From positions 1-64,000 of the forward strand of contig NZ_QEVW01000015.1 in assembly GCF_003287275.1 (NCBI RefSeq): DNA of 64,000 nucleotides, written 5' to 3'. Source of the stretch: Paenibacillus taichungensis (lineage in GTDB: Bacteria; Bacillota; Bacilli; Paenibacillales; Paenibacillaceae). This document shows, in pieces, positions 42,168 through 50,148 of this stretch. The position numbers were made by a program, and so were the translations under genes. Within the stretch, counting starts at the first letter, position 1; every line of letters begins with the position of its first letter. Below the pieces are notes generated by a model that was not told the DNA's origin, did no database searches, and was given only the letters and a program-made list of their open reading frames with translations.

Positions 42168-43463
42168 TCAGATCTTATAAGCCTTCATCGCTTTGAACAA
42201 TTCCTTGAACGTTGGGCGTTTACCATACATCAGCACACCTGTACGATAGATTTTCGCTGCCAGCCAGCCGAAGATCATAATCGATACCACGAGAATGGCC
42301 AGTGACGTCCAGATCTGCCAGGTTGGCGCAACGCCTGCCCCAATCCGAACCAGAATTGCCGTTGGCGATGTGAACGGAATGAAGCTTGCTACTTTCAACA
42401 ACAGGATGTTCGGTGTAGCAATACTGAAGATCGCAATATAGAAGGAAACCAGGGACAACATCGTAATCGGCAGCACGGCCTGACCCAGTTCTTCTGTCCG
42501 ACTCACCATGGAACCAATGGCCGCAAACATCACGGCATACAGGAAGTAACCCAGAATGTAGAAGATAAGTCCATATACAATGACTGCGATGTTCACATCA
42601 CTCAGATTCATATTGAAATCGCTCAATACATCACGGTTATGCGGTAACAGCATATTGCCGGCAACTACTGCACCGAAAATACCGATTTGCAGCAAACCTA
42701 CCATGAAAATACCGATGATTTTACCAAACATCTGACTGAGCGGGGATACACTCGTGATCAAAATCTCCATGATACGCGAGCTCTTCTCGGCCGTAATCTC
42801 GGAAGCAATCATATTACCTGTCATCATCGTTGATGTGAACAACAGGATAATCAGCAGGTATACCACAATGTAGTTGATGCCACTCATCGTACCTTCCGAC
42901 TCCGCAGCAGCTCCGCTTTGGCCAGAATCCAGGCTTTGCTCTGTCAGTTTTACTGGCGTACTGATGAGCTGTTTTTGTTCCGCCGTGAGTGTATCCTTCA
43001 CCACGACATCCAGCTTCACAATTTGCAGTGCAGCTTCAATCGGTGCTATAACCTGCGGGGAGATATCTTCGCTTGAATACAAGACAGGTTGTGGGAAGTC
43101 TTGCCCTGCAACAGGTTCAAACTTCAGGTACCCATCCAAAAGCTCCGACTCCACATCAGCTTTGAGGGCCGCTTCATCTTTACTCGCGTCGTTAACAAAA
43201 CGATACGTCTGATTGCCTTGTGCGGAGGCGTATGTCTCCAGCTTCTCGGCTACCTCCGTTTGTCCCGTGCTCAGCAGACCGATATTCACCGGATTCGCGC
43301 TTGAGCCTCCACCAATGGGACCCCCATTAAATAACGTAATGAAATATGGAATATTGAGTCCAATCGTAATTAAAAGTGCAAGTACAATAGTCGTCACCAT
43401 GAAAGACTTCGTTTTTACTTTATTTTTGAACGTAAATCCGATAATTGTCCCCATTTTATTCAT
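42168..43463 (-). CDS. ABC-2 type exporter permease (NatB/YhaP-like)
   Basis: 431 residues from the ATG at 43463 (AGGTGAG just before); GTG at 43472 is the alternative. One N-terminal span (about 20-45), a large extracytoplasmic domain (about 50-200), then six spans. Marks: LLFTSTMMTGNMIASEITAEKSS and RIMEILITSVSPLSQMFGKI (given in parts), the NatB/ABC-2 core. Paired with the ATPase it overlaps by 8 nt, it would export Na+, a peptide or an antibiotic-like compound. It ends the leftward GntR-ABC operon. Confidence 0.9.
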   Translation of the reverse strand: MNKMGTIIGFTFKNKVKTKSFMVTTIVLALLITIGLNIPYFITLFNGGPIGGGSSANPVNIGLLSTGQTEVAEKLETYASAQGNQTYRFVNDASKDEAALKADVESELLDGYLKFEPVAGQDFPQPVLYSSEDISPQVIAPIEAALQIVKLDVVVKDTLTAEQKQLISTPVKLTEQSLDSGQSGAAAESEGTMSGINYIVVYLLIILLFTSTMMTGNMIASEITAEKSSRIMEILITSVSPLSQMFGKIIGIFMVGLLQIGIFGAVVAGNMLLPHNRDVLSDFNMNLSDVNIAVIVYGLIFYILGYFLYAVMFAAIGSMVSRTEELGQAVLPITMLSLVSFYIAIFSIATPNILLLKVASFIPFTSPTAILVRIGAGVAPTWQIWTSLAILVVSIMIFGWLAAKIYRTGVLMYGKRPTFKELFKAMKAYKI

Positions 43464-44361
43464 TCGACTCACCTACCTCACGAATAAAGATTTGGTTAAG
43501 CGTTGGTTCCTTGATTTCAAAATGTTCAACAGTCGTCTGAGCCATGGCTGCTCTCAGAATTTCCTGAGCAGCTTCCATCTGACCAATATGGATCAGGTAT
43601 CCACGCTCATTTTGCTCTACCTTTTTCACACCTGGCAGCTGTTCCAGACCACCCACATTACCCGTAGTGCTCAGGAATACATGCTCACGTGGATAACGGC
43701 TCTTGATCTCTTTAATCTCTCCTTGCACAACTGTATTGGAGCGATGCAGAATTGTGATCTGACGACATAATTCTTCAACGTGCTCCATACGGTGTGTCGA
43801 GAACAGAATGGCTGTGCCTTCGTCACGCAACTCCTTCACCGTGGATTTCAGCAATTCCACGTTTACCGGATCGAGTCCGCTGAAGGCTTCATCCAGAATG
43901 AGAATTTGCGGTCTGTGCACCACTGCGGCAATAAAGCCCATCTTTTGTTGATTCCCTTTGGATAGTTCCTCAATCTTTTTGTCGTAATACTCCGGCACTT
44001 CGAATCGGTCCAACCAATACTTCAGGCTCTGATCCGCATCCTTTCCATTCATGCCGCGCAGGCGGGCCAAGTAGTTGATCTGTTCACTGACCTTTACCTT
44101 TGGGTACAAACCGCGCTCTTCCGGAAGATATCCCATAATCTGCTGTAATTCTGTGCTATAGGGTTTGCCGTTGTACTTGATATTTCCGCCGTCCGGGTGG
44201 ATCAGCCCCAGCACCATACGCATCGTTGTTGTTTTACCAGCACCGTTGGCTCCAAGCAGACCGTAAATCTCCCCTTCTTGTACATTAAGTGTCACACCAT
44301 TCACTGCTGTTTTGTCTGCGTATTGCTTGACTACCTGCTTCAATTCCAATCGGTTCATCAT
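43456..44361 (-). CDS. ABC transporter ATPase (NatA/YhaQ-like)
   Basis: 301 residues. Walker A GANGAGKT (37-44), signature ELSKGNQQK, Walker B ILILDEAFSGLDP, switch His in STHRMEHVEE. The C-terminal 80 residues form the extra domain typical of NatA-type exporters (DUF4162). It powers the overlapping permease. Start is the first of two ATGs, after GGGAGACG. It is preceded at 17 nt by a second, different ATPase gene on the same strand. Confidence 0.93.
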   Translation of the reverse strand: MMNRLELKQVVKQYADKTAVNGVTLNVQEGEIYGLLGANGAGKTTTMRMVLGLIHPDGGNIKYNGKPYSTELQQIMGYLPEERGLYPKVKVSEQINYLARLRGMNGKDADQSLKYWLDRFEVPEYYDKKIEELSKGNQQKMGFIAAVVHRPQILILDEAFSGLDPVNVELLKSTVKELRDEGTAILFSTHRMEHVEELCRQITILHRSNTVVQGEIKEIKSRYPREHVFLSTTGNVGGLEQLPGVKKVEQNERGYLIHIGQMEAAQEILRAAMAQTTVEHFEIKEPTLNQIFIREVGESNE

Positions 44362-44378
44362 TTATCGTCTCCCTTCGG

Positions 44379-45275
44379 TTATTTCCACTGTACGGGTGCA
44401 TACCCGGCAATCCAGAAAGCCAATACTTCATCCAGTTCCAAGTTCCGGATTTTCAATACCCGGTTATTTGCCAGCTCCAGCCTTTCCTGCGCTTCACTGA
44501 CCCGGGTTGTAATGACACGAACCAGCCCTCTCTCTTCAGAAGAAGATTCCACAACACCAGGAATGCTCTCTGGTCGCAAGTCCCCTTCATACCAGACTTC
44601 TTTCCACTGATCGAGCACCATATCTTTCTCGGCCATCCCCAGCGACTGACCACGGTGCATCAATACGATGTAATCTGCGAGCCTTTTGACTTCATCCGCA
44701 ATATGGGTGGCAATCAGGATCGTGGTGTCTCCTTCAGCCATGAAGGTACGGAACTGCTCGACCATCACTTTCCAGGCAAAGGGGTCCAGTCCTGATGAAG
44801 GCTCATCCAAAAGCAATAGTCTTGGGCGAGCTGCAATTGCAGCAGCGATCTCGAATTTCCGTCGTTCTCCCTTGGACATCTTGTTCAGCTTCACATCAAC
44901 AGGTACTTCCATATCGTGAATCAGTTGGTTGAACAACTTCATATCCCAACGCGGGTACCAGTAGGCCCGGAAATCAGCTGCTTCCTGTGCAGTAATCCGG
45001 TTCTCTTCGAGCCCCGCGTTATCAGCCACAAAACCGATCTGTTGTCTCAATTCAATGGGAAGCGGCCCCTCATGTTCCTTCCCAAACCATATAATCTGCC
45101 CGGCATCAGGCAGTACCACTTGTTGCAGCATGTTAAGAAGTGTGCTTTTGCCTGAACCGTTATGACCGAGAATAGCAACTACATACCCTTCCGGGATGGT
45201 CAGATCGATCGGGCCAATAACTCTGCGTTTTCGCATTTTGGATACACCGTTCAACTGAACTGCGATGGGTTCCAT
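44379..45275 (-). CDS. ABC transporter ATPase (YtrB/BcrA-like)
   Basis: 298 residues. Walker A GHNGSGKS (37-44), signature KMSKGERRKFEIAAA, Walker B LLLLDEPSSGLDP, His in THIADEVKRL. The resemblance is to YtrB-type ATPases of GntR-controlled exporters that respond to cell-wall-active compounds. Its likely membrane partner is the multi-pass protein at 45773-46513, not the NatB-type permease, since the latter already has its own ATPase. It follows the GntR gene by 15 nt. Confidence 0.92.
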   Translation of the reverse strand: MEPIAVQLNGVSKMRKRRVIGPIDLTIPEGYVVAILGHNGSGKSTLLNMLQQVVLPDAGQIIWFGKEHEGPLPIELRQQIGFVADNAGLEENRITAQEAADFRAYWYPRWDMKLFNQLIHDMEVPVDVKLNKMSKGERRKFEIAAAIAARPRLLLLDEPSSGLDPFAWKVMVEQFRTFMAEGDTTILIATHIADEVKRLADYIVLMHRGQSLGMAEKDMVLDQWKEVWYEGDLRPESIPGVVESSSEERGLVRVITTRVSEAQERLELANNRVLKIRNLELDEVLAFWIAGYAPVQWK

Positions 45276-45290
45276 CTATGAATCACTCCC

Positions 45291-45689
45291 TCACTTCGAG
45301 TAAACTGCCCTAAGGACTTCCCGGAACAGACTCTCCAGTTCTTCTTCCGTACATCCTACCGATTTTCCGGACTGCACCGCTGCCTGCATCGCTTCCTGTG
45401 CGGCCTTCAATCTATAATTTTCTCTGTCGCCGGCTTCTACCTGGGCCACAAATGTACCCGTCCCCTGCTTCGTACGAAGCAGGCCTTCATTCTCCAGATC
45501 CTGATAGACCCGTCTAACCGTTATAACACTGCAATTCAGTGATCCGGCGAATTCGCGAATGGACGGCAAATGTGTTCCCTCCCCCAACTGACCTGTAACA
45601 ATTAACGATCTTAACTGATTTTCAATTTGGTGGTATAAAGGTTCAGCGCTATTTTCATTAATTTGAATGGGTATTTTCACATCTTGCAC
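45291..45689 (-). CDS. GntR-family regulator, YtrA subfamily
   Basis: 132 residues. The N-terminal winged helix has NSAEPLYHQIENQLRSLIV, HLPSIREFAGSLNCSVITV and RVYQDLENEGLLRTKQGTGTF (given in parts). The C-terminal part is a short helical dimerisation region with no ligand domain, as in YtrA. Start is GTG at 45689 (GGAGG 5 nt before); GTG at 45680 with GAGGTG is an equal alternative. It probably binds the palindrome at 46537-46562 and represses the whole operon. Confidence 0.9.
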   Translation of the reverse strand: MQDVKIPIQINENSAEPLYHQIENQLRSLIVTGQLGEGTHLPSIREFAGSLNCSVITVRRVYQDLENEGLLRTKQGTGTFVAQVEAGDRENYRLKAAQEAMQAAVQSGKSVGCTEEELESLFREVLRAVYSK

Positions 45690-45772
45690 CTCGCCCTCCG
45701 GTACACTCCAGTCTGTTACCTGTCCGTGCCGGTTTCATCCTGTTTTCATTTTTGCGTTCATCTCTCATACCG

Positions 45773-46513
45773 TTAACTCAAATCCCTAGTGGAAAGTTTC
45801 TTCAGCGTCAATCGACTGAAAAGCCATAATCCCGCTATGCCAGCCACCAAAGCAACCCACATAATCGGGGAAAGCAGCCCCCATGATTTACTCACATCAA
45901 TTACAATCGAAAATCCGTAACTGCCCGACGTTCGGATCAGCAAGGATATGATGATCGTAAGCGGCAAGAACAGCGAACTGAGAAGCAAATATTTTTTGCC
46001 ACTGTGCAGAAACTCTCCGTAAATATATAAGCCTGTCATGAGAAGTCCGTAACCTGTACAAGTTATGCCAAAGGCCAGGTACTGATCCCACCGGAACCCT
46101 TCCTCGTGCAACCCAACCACGTACAGTGACCCATAAAAAAAGATACCATTATAGGTAAACGCCATCAGAGACTGCTGAAGTCTTGACCACATCACCGTCT
46201 CGTTAGGAATGGGAAGTCTGCGGTAGTAGGCCAGCATCTGTGTATAGGAATCCTCCTGTATGTACCGGAAAGATCGTCTGCTGAACACAAACCCCTGAAA
46301 TGGCACCATGATCAAAAAGAAAGTATCTACAACAGGGTTAATGAAATCGGTCTTCTGTTGTCCTAATAACATCACACCACTCATGCCACCAGTGTATATC
46401 ATAAAAATTGCAGTCCACAGCCATTGGAGCTTATCCTTGTTCATCTCGCTGCGGGTCAACCACCACGCCTGCTTCCATGCGCTCATATCATTGCCTGCCT
46501 TTCCATCTGTCAT
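45773..46513 (-). CDS. Multi-pass membrane protein, putative ABC permease of the YtrB-like ATPase
   Basis: 246 residues from the ATG at 46513. An ATG at 46486 (MSAWKQAWWLTRSEM) is an equally good guess and looks more like family starts; neither has a strong ribosome binding site. A TTG at 46588 is excluded because it overlaps the -35 box. Six hydrophobic spans follow a cytoplasmic start; a short loop FSRRSFRYIQEDSYTQMLAYYRRLPIP is between spans 2 and 3 in outline. The layout resembles YtrC/YtrD-type permeases. First gene of the operon. Confidence 0.8.
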   Translation of the reverse strand: MTDGKAGNDMSAWKQAWWLTRSEMNKDKLQWLWTAIFMIYTGGMSGVMLLGQQKTDFINPVVDTFFLIMVPFQGFVFSRRSFRYIQEDSYTQMLAYYRRLPIPNETVMWSRLQQSLMAFTYNGIFFYGSLYVVGLHEEGFRWDQYLAFGITCTGYGLLMTGLYIYGEFLHSGKKYLLLSSLFLPLTIIISLLIRTSGSYGFSIVIDVSKSWGLLSPIMWVALVAGIAGLWLFSRLTLKKLSTRDLS

Positions 46514-46536
46514 TGGAACACTTTGCTCACTGTATC

Positions 46537-46588
46537 TACTGTATATATCAATATACACAGTATACAGACCTCTCCCTATTCCCGTCAA
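46537..46588 (-). promoter_or_regulatory. Promoter and GntR operator of the ABC operon
   Basis: Minus strand -35 TTGACG (46583-46588), 18 bp spacer, -10 TATACT (46559-46564). A 26-bp near-perfect palindrome (46537-46562; arms TACTGTGTATAT and ATATATACAGTA, one mismatch) begins in the -10 and covers the start site. Confidence 0.8.
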
Positions 46589-46743
46589 CCCCTTATTTTC
46601 CTGAATCAGGAAGAATGGATGGGATTCAGGTTAGAGTTACGATAAAATAAAACTTGATTCTGAACATACAATGATTCATTGTAAAATCATTCGTTCAACT
46701 TATAGAGATACTGCTGAGATACATAGAAAGGATTGATTTACCT

Positions 46744-47076
46744 ATGGATTGGCTAGTTGAGATCGGGTTTGTGCTCCTCTTCCTTATCGTGGTCATCTGG
46801 CTCATTGTTCGCGACGAACCCAAACGGCATTCTGCCAAAAAAGGCAGACATCGTGTGCGGCGTAACAACGGTTACACCGACTCATCTCCGGCGTACCCGG
46901 TCATTACCACCAATGATGACTCCTACACTCATCATTCCAAACACACACACGATCACAAGCATCATGATGGTGATTCTTTTTCGGAATCTAATCATCATCA
47001 CAGCAACGATAGCGGAAGCAGCAACGATAGTGGTGGAGATAGTGGTGGTGGTGACAGCGGCGGCGGTGGAGATTAA
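46744..47076 (+). CDS. Single-pass membrane protein with His- and Gly/Ser-rich tail
   Basis: 110 residues. Residues 4-23 form one membrane span, followed by a basic stretch (KRHSAKKGRHRVRR), a His-rich zone (HHSKHTHDHKHHDGD and SNHHHSND) and a Gly/Asp/Ser end (GGDSGGGDSGGGGD). The His cluster might bind metals. No family recognised; it has the look of an uncharacterised small TM protein found in Bacillota. A weak AAAGGATTG lies before the ATG. A terminator follows. Confidence 0.72.
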   Translation: MDWLVEIGFVLLFLIVVIWLIVRDEPKRHSAKKGRHRVRRNNGYTDSSPAYPVITTNDDSYTHHSKHTHDHKHHDGDSFSESNHHHSNDSGSSNDSGGDSGGGDSGGGGD

Positions 47077-47094
47077 GATAACTCCTCAAACAAA

Positions 47095-47143
47095 AAAAGA
47101 GCTGTATCCGATATTGTGCGAACACAATTCGGAACAGCTCTTT
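47095..47143 (+). terminator. Terminator after His-rich protein gene
   Basis: AAAGAGCTGT, long imperfect inner part, ACAGCTCTTT. Confidence 0.7.
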
Positions 47144-47182
47144 CCTGTTTCCCGGCACCTGAATACAGAAGAGGTTTAATCC

Positions 47183-47554
47183 TTAAACGAGGTTGTAGCC
47201 ACTTGGCAGGCTGCGATTACTGCGAATCGCACGAATTTCGGCCAAAGTAAGCCGCTGATTGGTGGAAATCAAAGATTCCACATCATTGCCACGAATCAGA
47301 TCATCCAAATCTCTCAAGTTGGTGTTCCCACGAAAGACGCGGAATCCGCCTTGAAAGTTAGGTCTCGTAAACACAACCAGCGTTGCATTCGAACTTGTCG
47401 AGAAGAAACGCAGGCTCTCTACCCCACCCAGAATGTTGTCCAGATTACGGAGACCCGTGTTACCACGGTAGATCCGGCTTCTACCAACGAAGTTTTCTTC
47501 TGAATACACTGTGAGACGTGGATACGTTTGACTGACATGGACTGTTTTTTTCAT
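47183..47554 (-). CDS. Beta/gamma-crystallin-fold protein
   Basis: 123 residues from the ATG at 47554 (AGAGGGGG upstream). Two repeated Greek-key motifs: VYSEENFVGRSRIYRGN (about 16-32) with GGVESLRFF, and VFTRPNFQGGFRVFRGN (about 60-77) with NDVESLIS. This is the F-x-G-x-x-x-x-x-x-G pattern plus the V-x-S-L strand of crystallins. Microbial members bind Ca2+ through D/N-x-x-S sequences; here that motif is poorly kept. No signal peptide. Function unknown; no other members lie nearby. Confidence 0.78.
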   Translation of the reverse strand: MKKTVHVSQTYPRLTVYSEENFVGRSRIYRGNTGLRNLDNILGGVESLRFFSTSSNATLVVFTRPNFQGGFRVFRGNTNLRDLDDLIRGNDVESLISTNQRLTLAEIRAIRSNRSLPSGYNLV

Positions 47555-47605
47555 TTGTTTTCCCCCTCTCGATCTCATTCTATGATTGAATGCGAGAGGA
47601 AGCTT

Positions 47606-47632
47606 GGATGAATCCACGGGTGGATTCATCCA
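47606..47632. terminator. Perfect hairpin after the DUF420 gene
   Basis: GGATGAATCCA-CGGG-TGGATTCATCC, 11 pairs and 4-nt loop, 34 nt past the DUF420 stop. No T-run follows on the minus strand, so it may be a 3'-end stabiliser rather than a terminator. Confidence 0.5.
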
Positions 47633-47665
47633 TTTTCATATTTTCAAAGAATTCAATTCATCGCA

Positions 47666-48130
47666 TTAAACACCCAGGATGACTTCCCATACCGGGCGTG
47701 TGTGTCCACCAGGATACAGCAGATACAACAGAACGTATACAATTACGCCTGTGATAGCACTGCTAAACCAGATCATGGACGTAAATCTCCCCCAGCGGCG
47801 ATGCGTCTTGAATTTCTTTTTGAACCCAAGTACCAAAGTGGAAATGCCAAAGACTGCTGCCACCGTGGCGAGGATAATATGAAAAATCAGAAATATTCGA
47901 TAGAAGATCTCCATCTCCGGGTCCCCACCCCAAGCGGTATTCCCGACAAAGATGGTACGAGACATATAAATGACAAAGAACAGAAGGGCAGCAATGGCCC
48001 CTGCAATCATCGCGGTTTGGTGCGCCTCCCGTTTGCCACGGATAATTAGCAACCAGCCAATTCCAACCAGCACCGCGCTAATCACAATGAAAGAAGTACT
48101 GATCGTGGGTAGCAGAAAATACATATCCAT
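47666..48130 (-). CDS. DUF420-family membrane protein of the caa3 oxidase locus
   Basis: 154 residues from the ATG at 48130 (GAGGGGG upstream). Four or five spans; the family pattern includes RTIFVGNTAWGGDPEMEIFY and FLIFHIILATVAAVFGISTLVLG (cited in parts) and HRRWGRFTSMIWFSSAITGVIVY. Related to B. subtilis YozB; family members often sit beside cytochrome oxidase genes and are thought to help heme or copper assembly, without proof. It is the last gene of the cta cluster. Confidence 0.88.
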   Translation of the reverse strand: MDMYFLLPTISTSFIVISAVLVGIGWLLIIRGKREAHQTAMIAGAIAALLFFVIYMSRTIFVGNTAWGGDPEMEIFYRIFLIFHIILATVAAVFGISTLVLGFKKKFKTHRRWGRFTSMIWFSSAITGVIVYVLLYLLYPGGHTRPVWEVILGV

Positions 48131-48167
48131 CGTGTGTTTCCCCCTCTTGTCCAAACAAAAACTTGTG

Positions 48168-49091
48168 TTATTTCGCTGCAGGATTAAGCGGTCCTCCCGT
48201 ATTCTCTACAGGGTATGGATCATCATCATCTTCCCGTTTCTCCTTGCGGTACCATTGGAAAAAGACATACGCCAGCATGGAAACGAAGATGCCTTCCTGT
48301 ATGAATTTCATCAAAATACCGCCAACCTGCTGATCCTCCTTGGCAGAGGATAGGAAGTTGAAGAACGCCGGTCCACCGAACGATCGCAGCAATGCCGTGG
48401 AATCGCCAGATACACAATACCGCATTGCCTCAGCCCATACGGCAGGATTGCTGTAGGTTGCATACAACGGTTCGGAAGCAAAAATAATCAATCCACAAGC
48501 TGGTGTCAGAAGCACCATGTTCAGAAAAATAAATCCAATCTTGGACAATCCCGACGCTTGTCTACCTTCCGGCAACGGATTGAGCAACGTCCACCACATC
48601 AGCATGGAAGTAATGAAAAGTACAATGTAATACAAACGGTGAACCGTAAAATTTAACATTACGTAATCATGGACTACGGGCAAATGATATAACGAGAACA
48701 ACCCGTTAAATAGCACAGCAGCCACGATTGGATGGGCCAAAAAAGATAACTGCCGTGTCGGCAGGCACCGGATGATCCCGCGCCATACCCAGAGGGGCAA
48801 TCCCTTCATCAGTAACGGTGGAGCTACCAGATAGGACAGAGCCATACTCACCATATGGAAGCTGAACATTACATGACCCAGCAGATTGAATGGCCCCGCT
48901 TGTGCAAGATACAACACCGTAAGCCCTGTGATAAACATCATTTTCTGTGCAACCGTGGCCTGATCTGCCCCCTTGATCCGCTCACTGAAAGGACCAACGA
49001 GCACCAGATAAGCTGCGGCAATGAGCAGAAACAACGCCAGAATAAGTGGACTCCATAAATCGTTGAAACTAAAATATTGCAACCCGAGCAT
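48168..49091 (-). CDS. ctaG: Cytochrome c oxidase assembly factor CtaG
   Basis: 307 residues from the ATG at 49091 (GGGGAGG, 8 nt gap); a longer frame to 49178 has no site. Seven spans. The caa3_CtaG family is recognised by AQAGPFNLLGHVMFSFHMVSM (in parts), YLVAPPLLMKGLP and GLFSLYHLPVVHDYVM, with conserved His likely to bind copper. In B. subtilis the homolog is needed for caa3 oxidase activity, presumably Cu insertion. Gene order C-D-E-F-G is the classic Bacillus one. Confidence 0.94.
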   Translation of the reverse strand: MLGLQYFSFNDLWSPLILALFLLIAAAYLVLVGPFSERIKGADQATVAQKMMFITGLTVLYLAQAGPFNLLGHVMFSFHMVSMALSYLVAPPLLMKGLPLWVWRGIIRCLPTRQLSFLAHPIVAAVLFNGLFSLYHLPVVHDYVMLNFTVHRLYYIVLFITSMLMWWTLLNPLPEGRQASGLSKIGFIFLNMVLLTPACGLIIFASEPLYATYSNPAVWAEAMRYCVSGDSTALLRSFGGPAFFNFLSSAKEDQQVGGILMKFIQEGIFVSMLAYVFFQWYRKEKREDDDDPYPVENTGGPLNPAAK

Positions 49092-49197
49092 ACGGGAAAC
49101 CTCCCCGTGACCTGATTTGGTTGTTGCCTGAATCCATTGACGGATTGGTTCGCCTAAAAGGGGAAAAGACGGCGACACTGCGCCGCCGCCATCTCTT

Positions 49198-49518
49198 TTA
49201 CCACCAAACCCAATAGAGTGCCATAATAATGCACGTAAAAGCTACGAAAAATCCGAAACACATGAACAGGATCGGCATCAAATGCCCTTTATCCTTCAAG
49301 TGCATCCAGTAACCAAGCTGTACAAACACCTGCAGGATCGCCATAACCACCAATATAATAATGGTAAAGGTCGTATTCACTCCTCCCGCGGCAGCAGCCG
49401 CGAACGCAATTAGCGTCAGAACGATCGAGAAAATAAAAACAACGACGTGTTTCTGTGGCCCTTCCGCCCGGTGACGATGCTTCACAGGCTGCTGATCACT
49501 CTTATCCTGTACCGACAT
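49198..49518 (-). CDS. ctaF: Cytochrome c oxidase subunit IV (CtaF)
   Basis: 106 residues, three spans after a polar N-terminus. The family mark is QVFVQLGYWMHLKDKGHLMP, typical of bacterial subunit IV (COX4_pro). It stabilises the CuB centre during assembly. The ATG at 49518 follows AAAGGTGGGG and is just 3 nt from the stop of ctaE. Confidence 0.95.
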   Translation of the reverse strand: MSVQDKSDQQPVKHRHRAEGPQKHVVVFIFSIVLTLIAFAAAAAGGVNTTFTIIILVVMAILQVFVQLGYWMHLKDKGHLMPILFMCFGFFVAFTCIIMALYWVWW

Positions 49519-49521
49519 GTG

Positions 49522-50148
49522 TTACCCCACCTTTCCGAGCAGGTACACGACCGTAAAGATAAACACCCAGACCACGTCAATAAAGTGCCAGTACATTGCG
49601 GAGACGTATACTTTAGGTGCAGTTACGACCGTTAATCCTTTTCTGAACAGTTGCCCAATAATGAGCCCGATCCACATAATACCGAATGCAACGTGCGCTC
49701 CGTGGAACCCAACCAGCGTATAGAATGCTGAACTGAATGCACTTGTGGTCATGCCGAACTCTTTATGTTTCACATATTCATAGAACTCGTAGATTTCCAG
49801 ACCGAGGAATCCGAGACCCAGTACAACGGTGATGCCAAGCCAGAGAGCAAGAGCATTGCGCTTGCCCTTATGCATAGCCTGGATGGCAAATACACTTGTC
49901 AAACTGCTGACCAAGAGAATAAATGTTGCGGCAGCCACGAGTGGCAGATGAAACAATTCATTCGCTGTCGGTCCATCATTCGTTTGGCCACGGAGGGCCA
50001 AAAAGGTTGCGAAGAGGGTTCCGAACAATACGGTCTCGCCGCCAAGGAACAACCAGAAGCCGACAAGCTTGTTGCGTCCTTCGAGCGTTGCTTTCTCCGG
50101 CTCATGCGGCAATTTGCCATTTACCGGTTCGGCATGTGAAGTTGTCAT
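49522..50148 (-). CDS. ctaE: Cytochrome c oxidase subunit III (CtaE)
   Basis: 208 residues, five spans (bacterial short form). Marks: KLVGFWLFLGGETVLFGTLF, TTSAFSSAFYTLVGFHGAHV and YWHFIDVVWVFIFTVVYLLG (COX3 signature with the H-x-x-D near the end). It is a structural subunit of the caa3-type heme-copper oxidase in the cytoplasmic membrane. The ATG overlaps the ctaD stop as ATGA, and GGGGG lies 8 nt before it. Confidence 0.96.
   Translation of the reverse strand: MTTSHAEPVNGKLPHEPEKATLEGRNKLVGFWLFLGGETVLFGTLFATFLALRGQTNDGPTANELFHLPLVAAATFILLVSSLTSVFAIQAMHKGKRNALALWLGITVVLGLGFLGLEIYEFYEYVKHKEFGMTTSAFSSAFYTLVGFHGAHVAFGIMWIGLIIGQLFRKGLTVVTAPKVYVSAMYWHFIDVVWVFIFTVVYLLGKVG

Noticed and set aside
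49092..49178. Longer CtaG start at 49178
   Set aside because: GGGGAGG lies right before the ATG at 49091, and the extra residues are polar and unlike CtaG.
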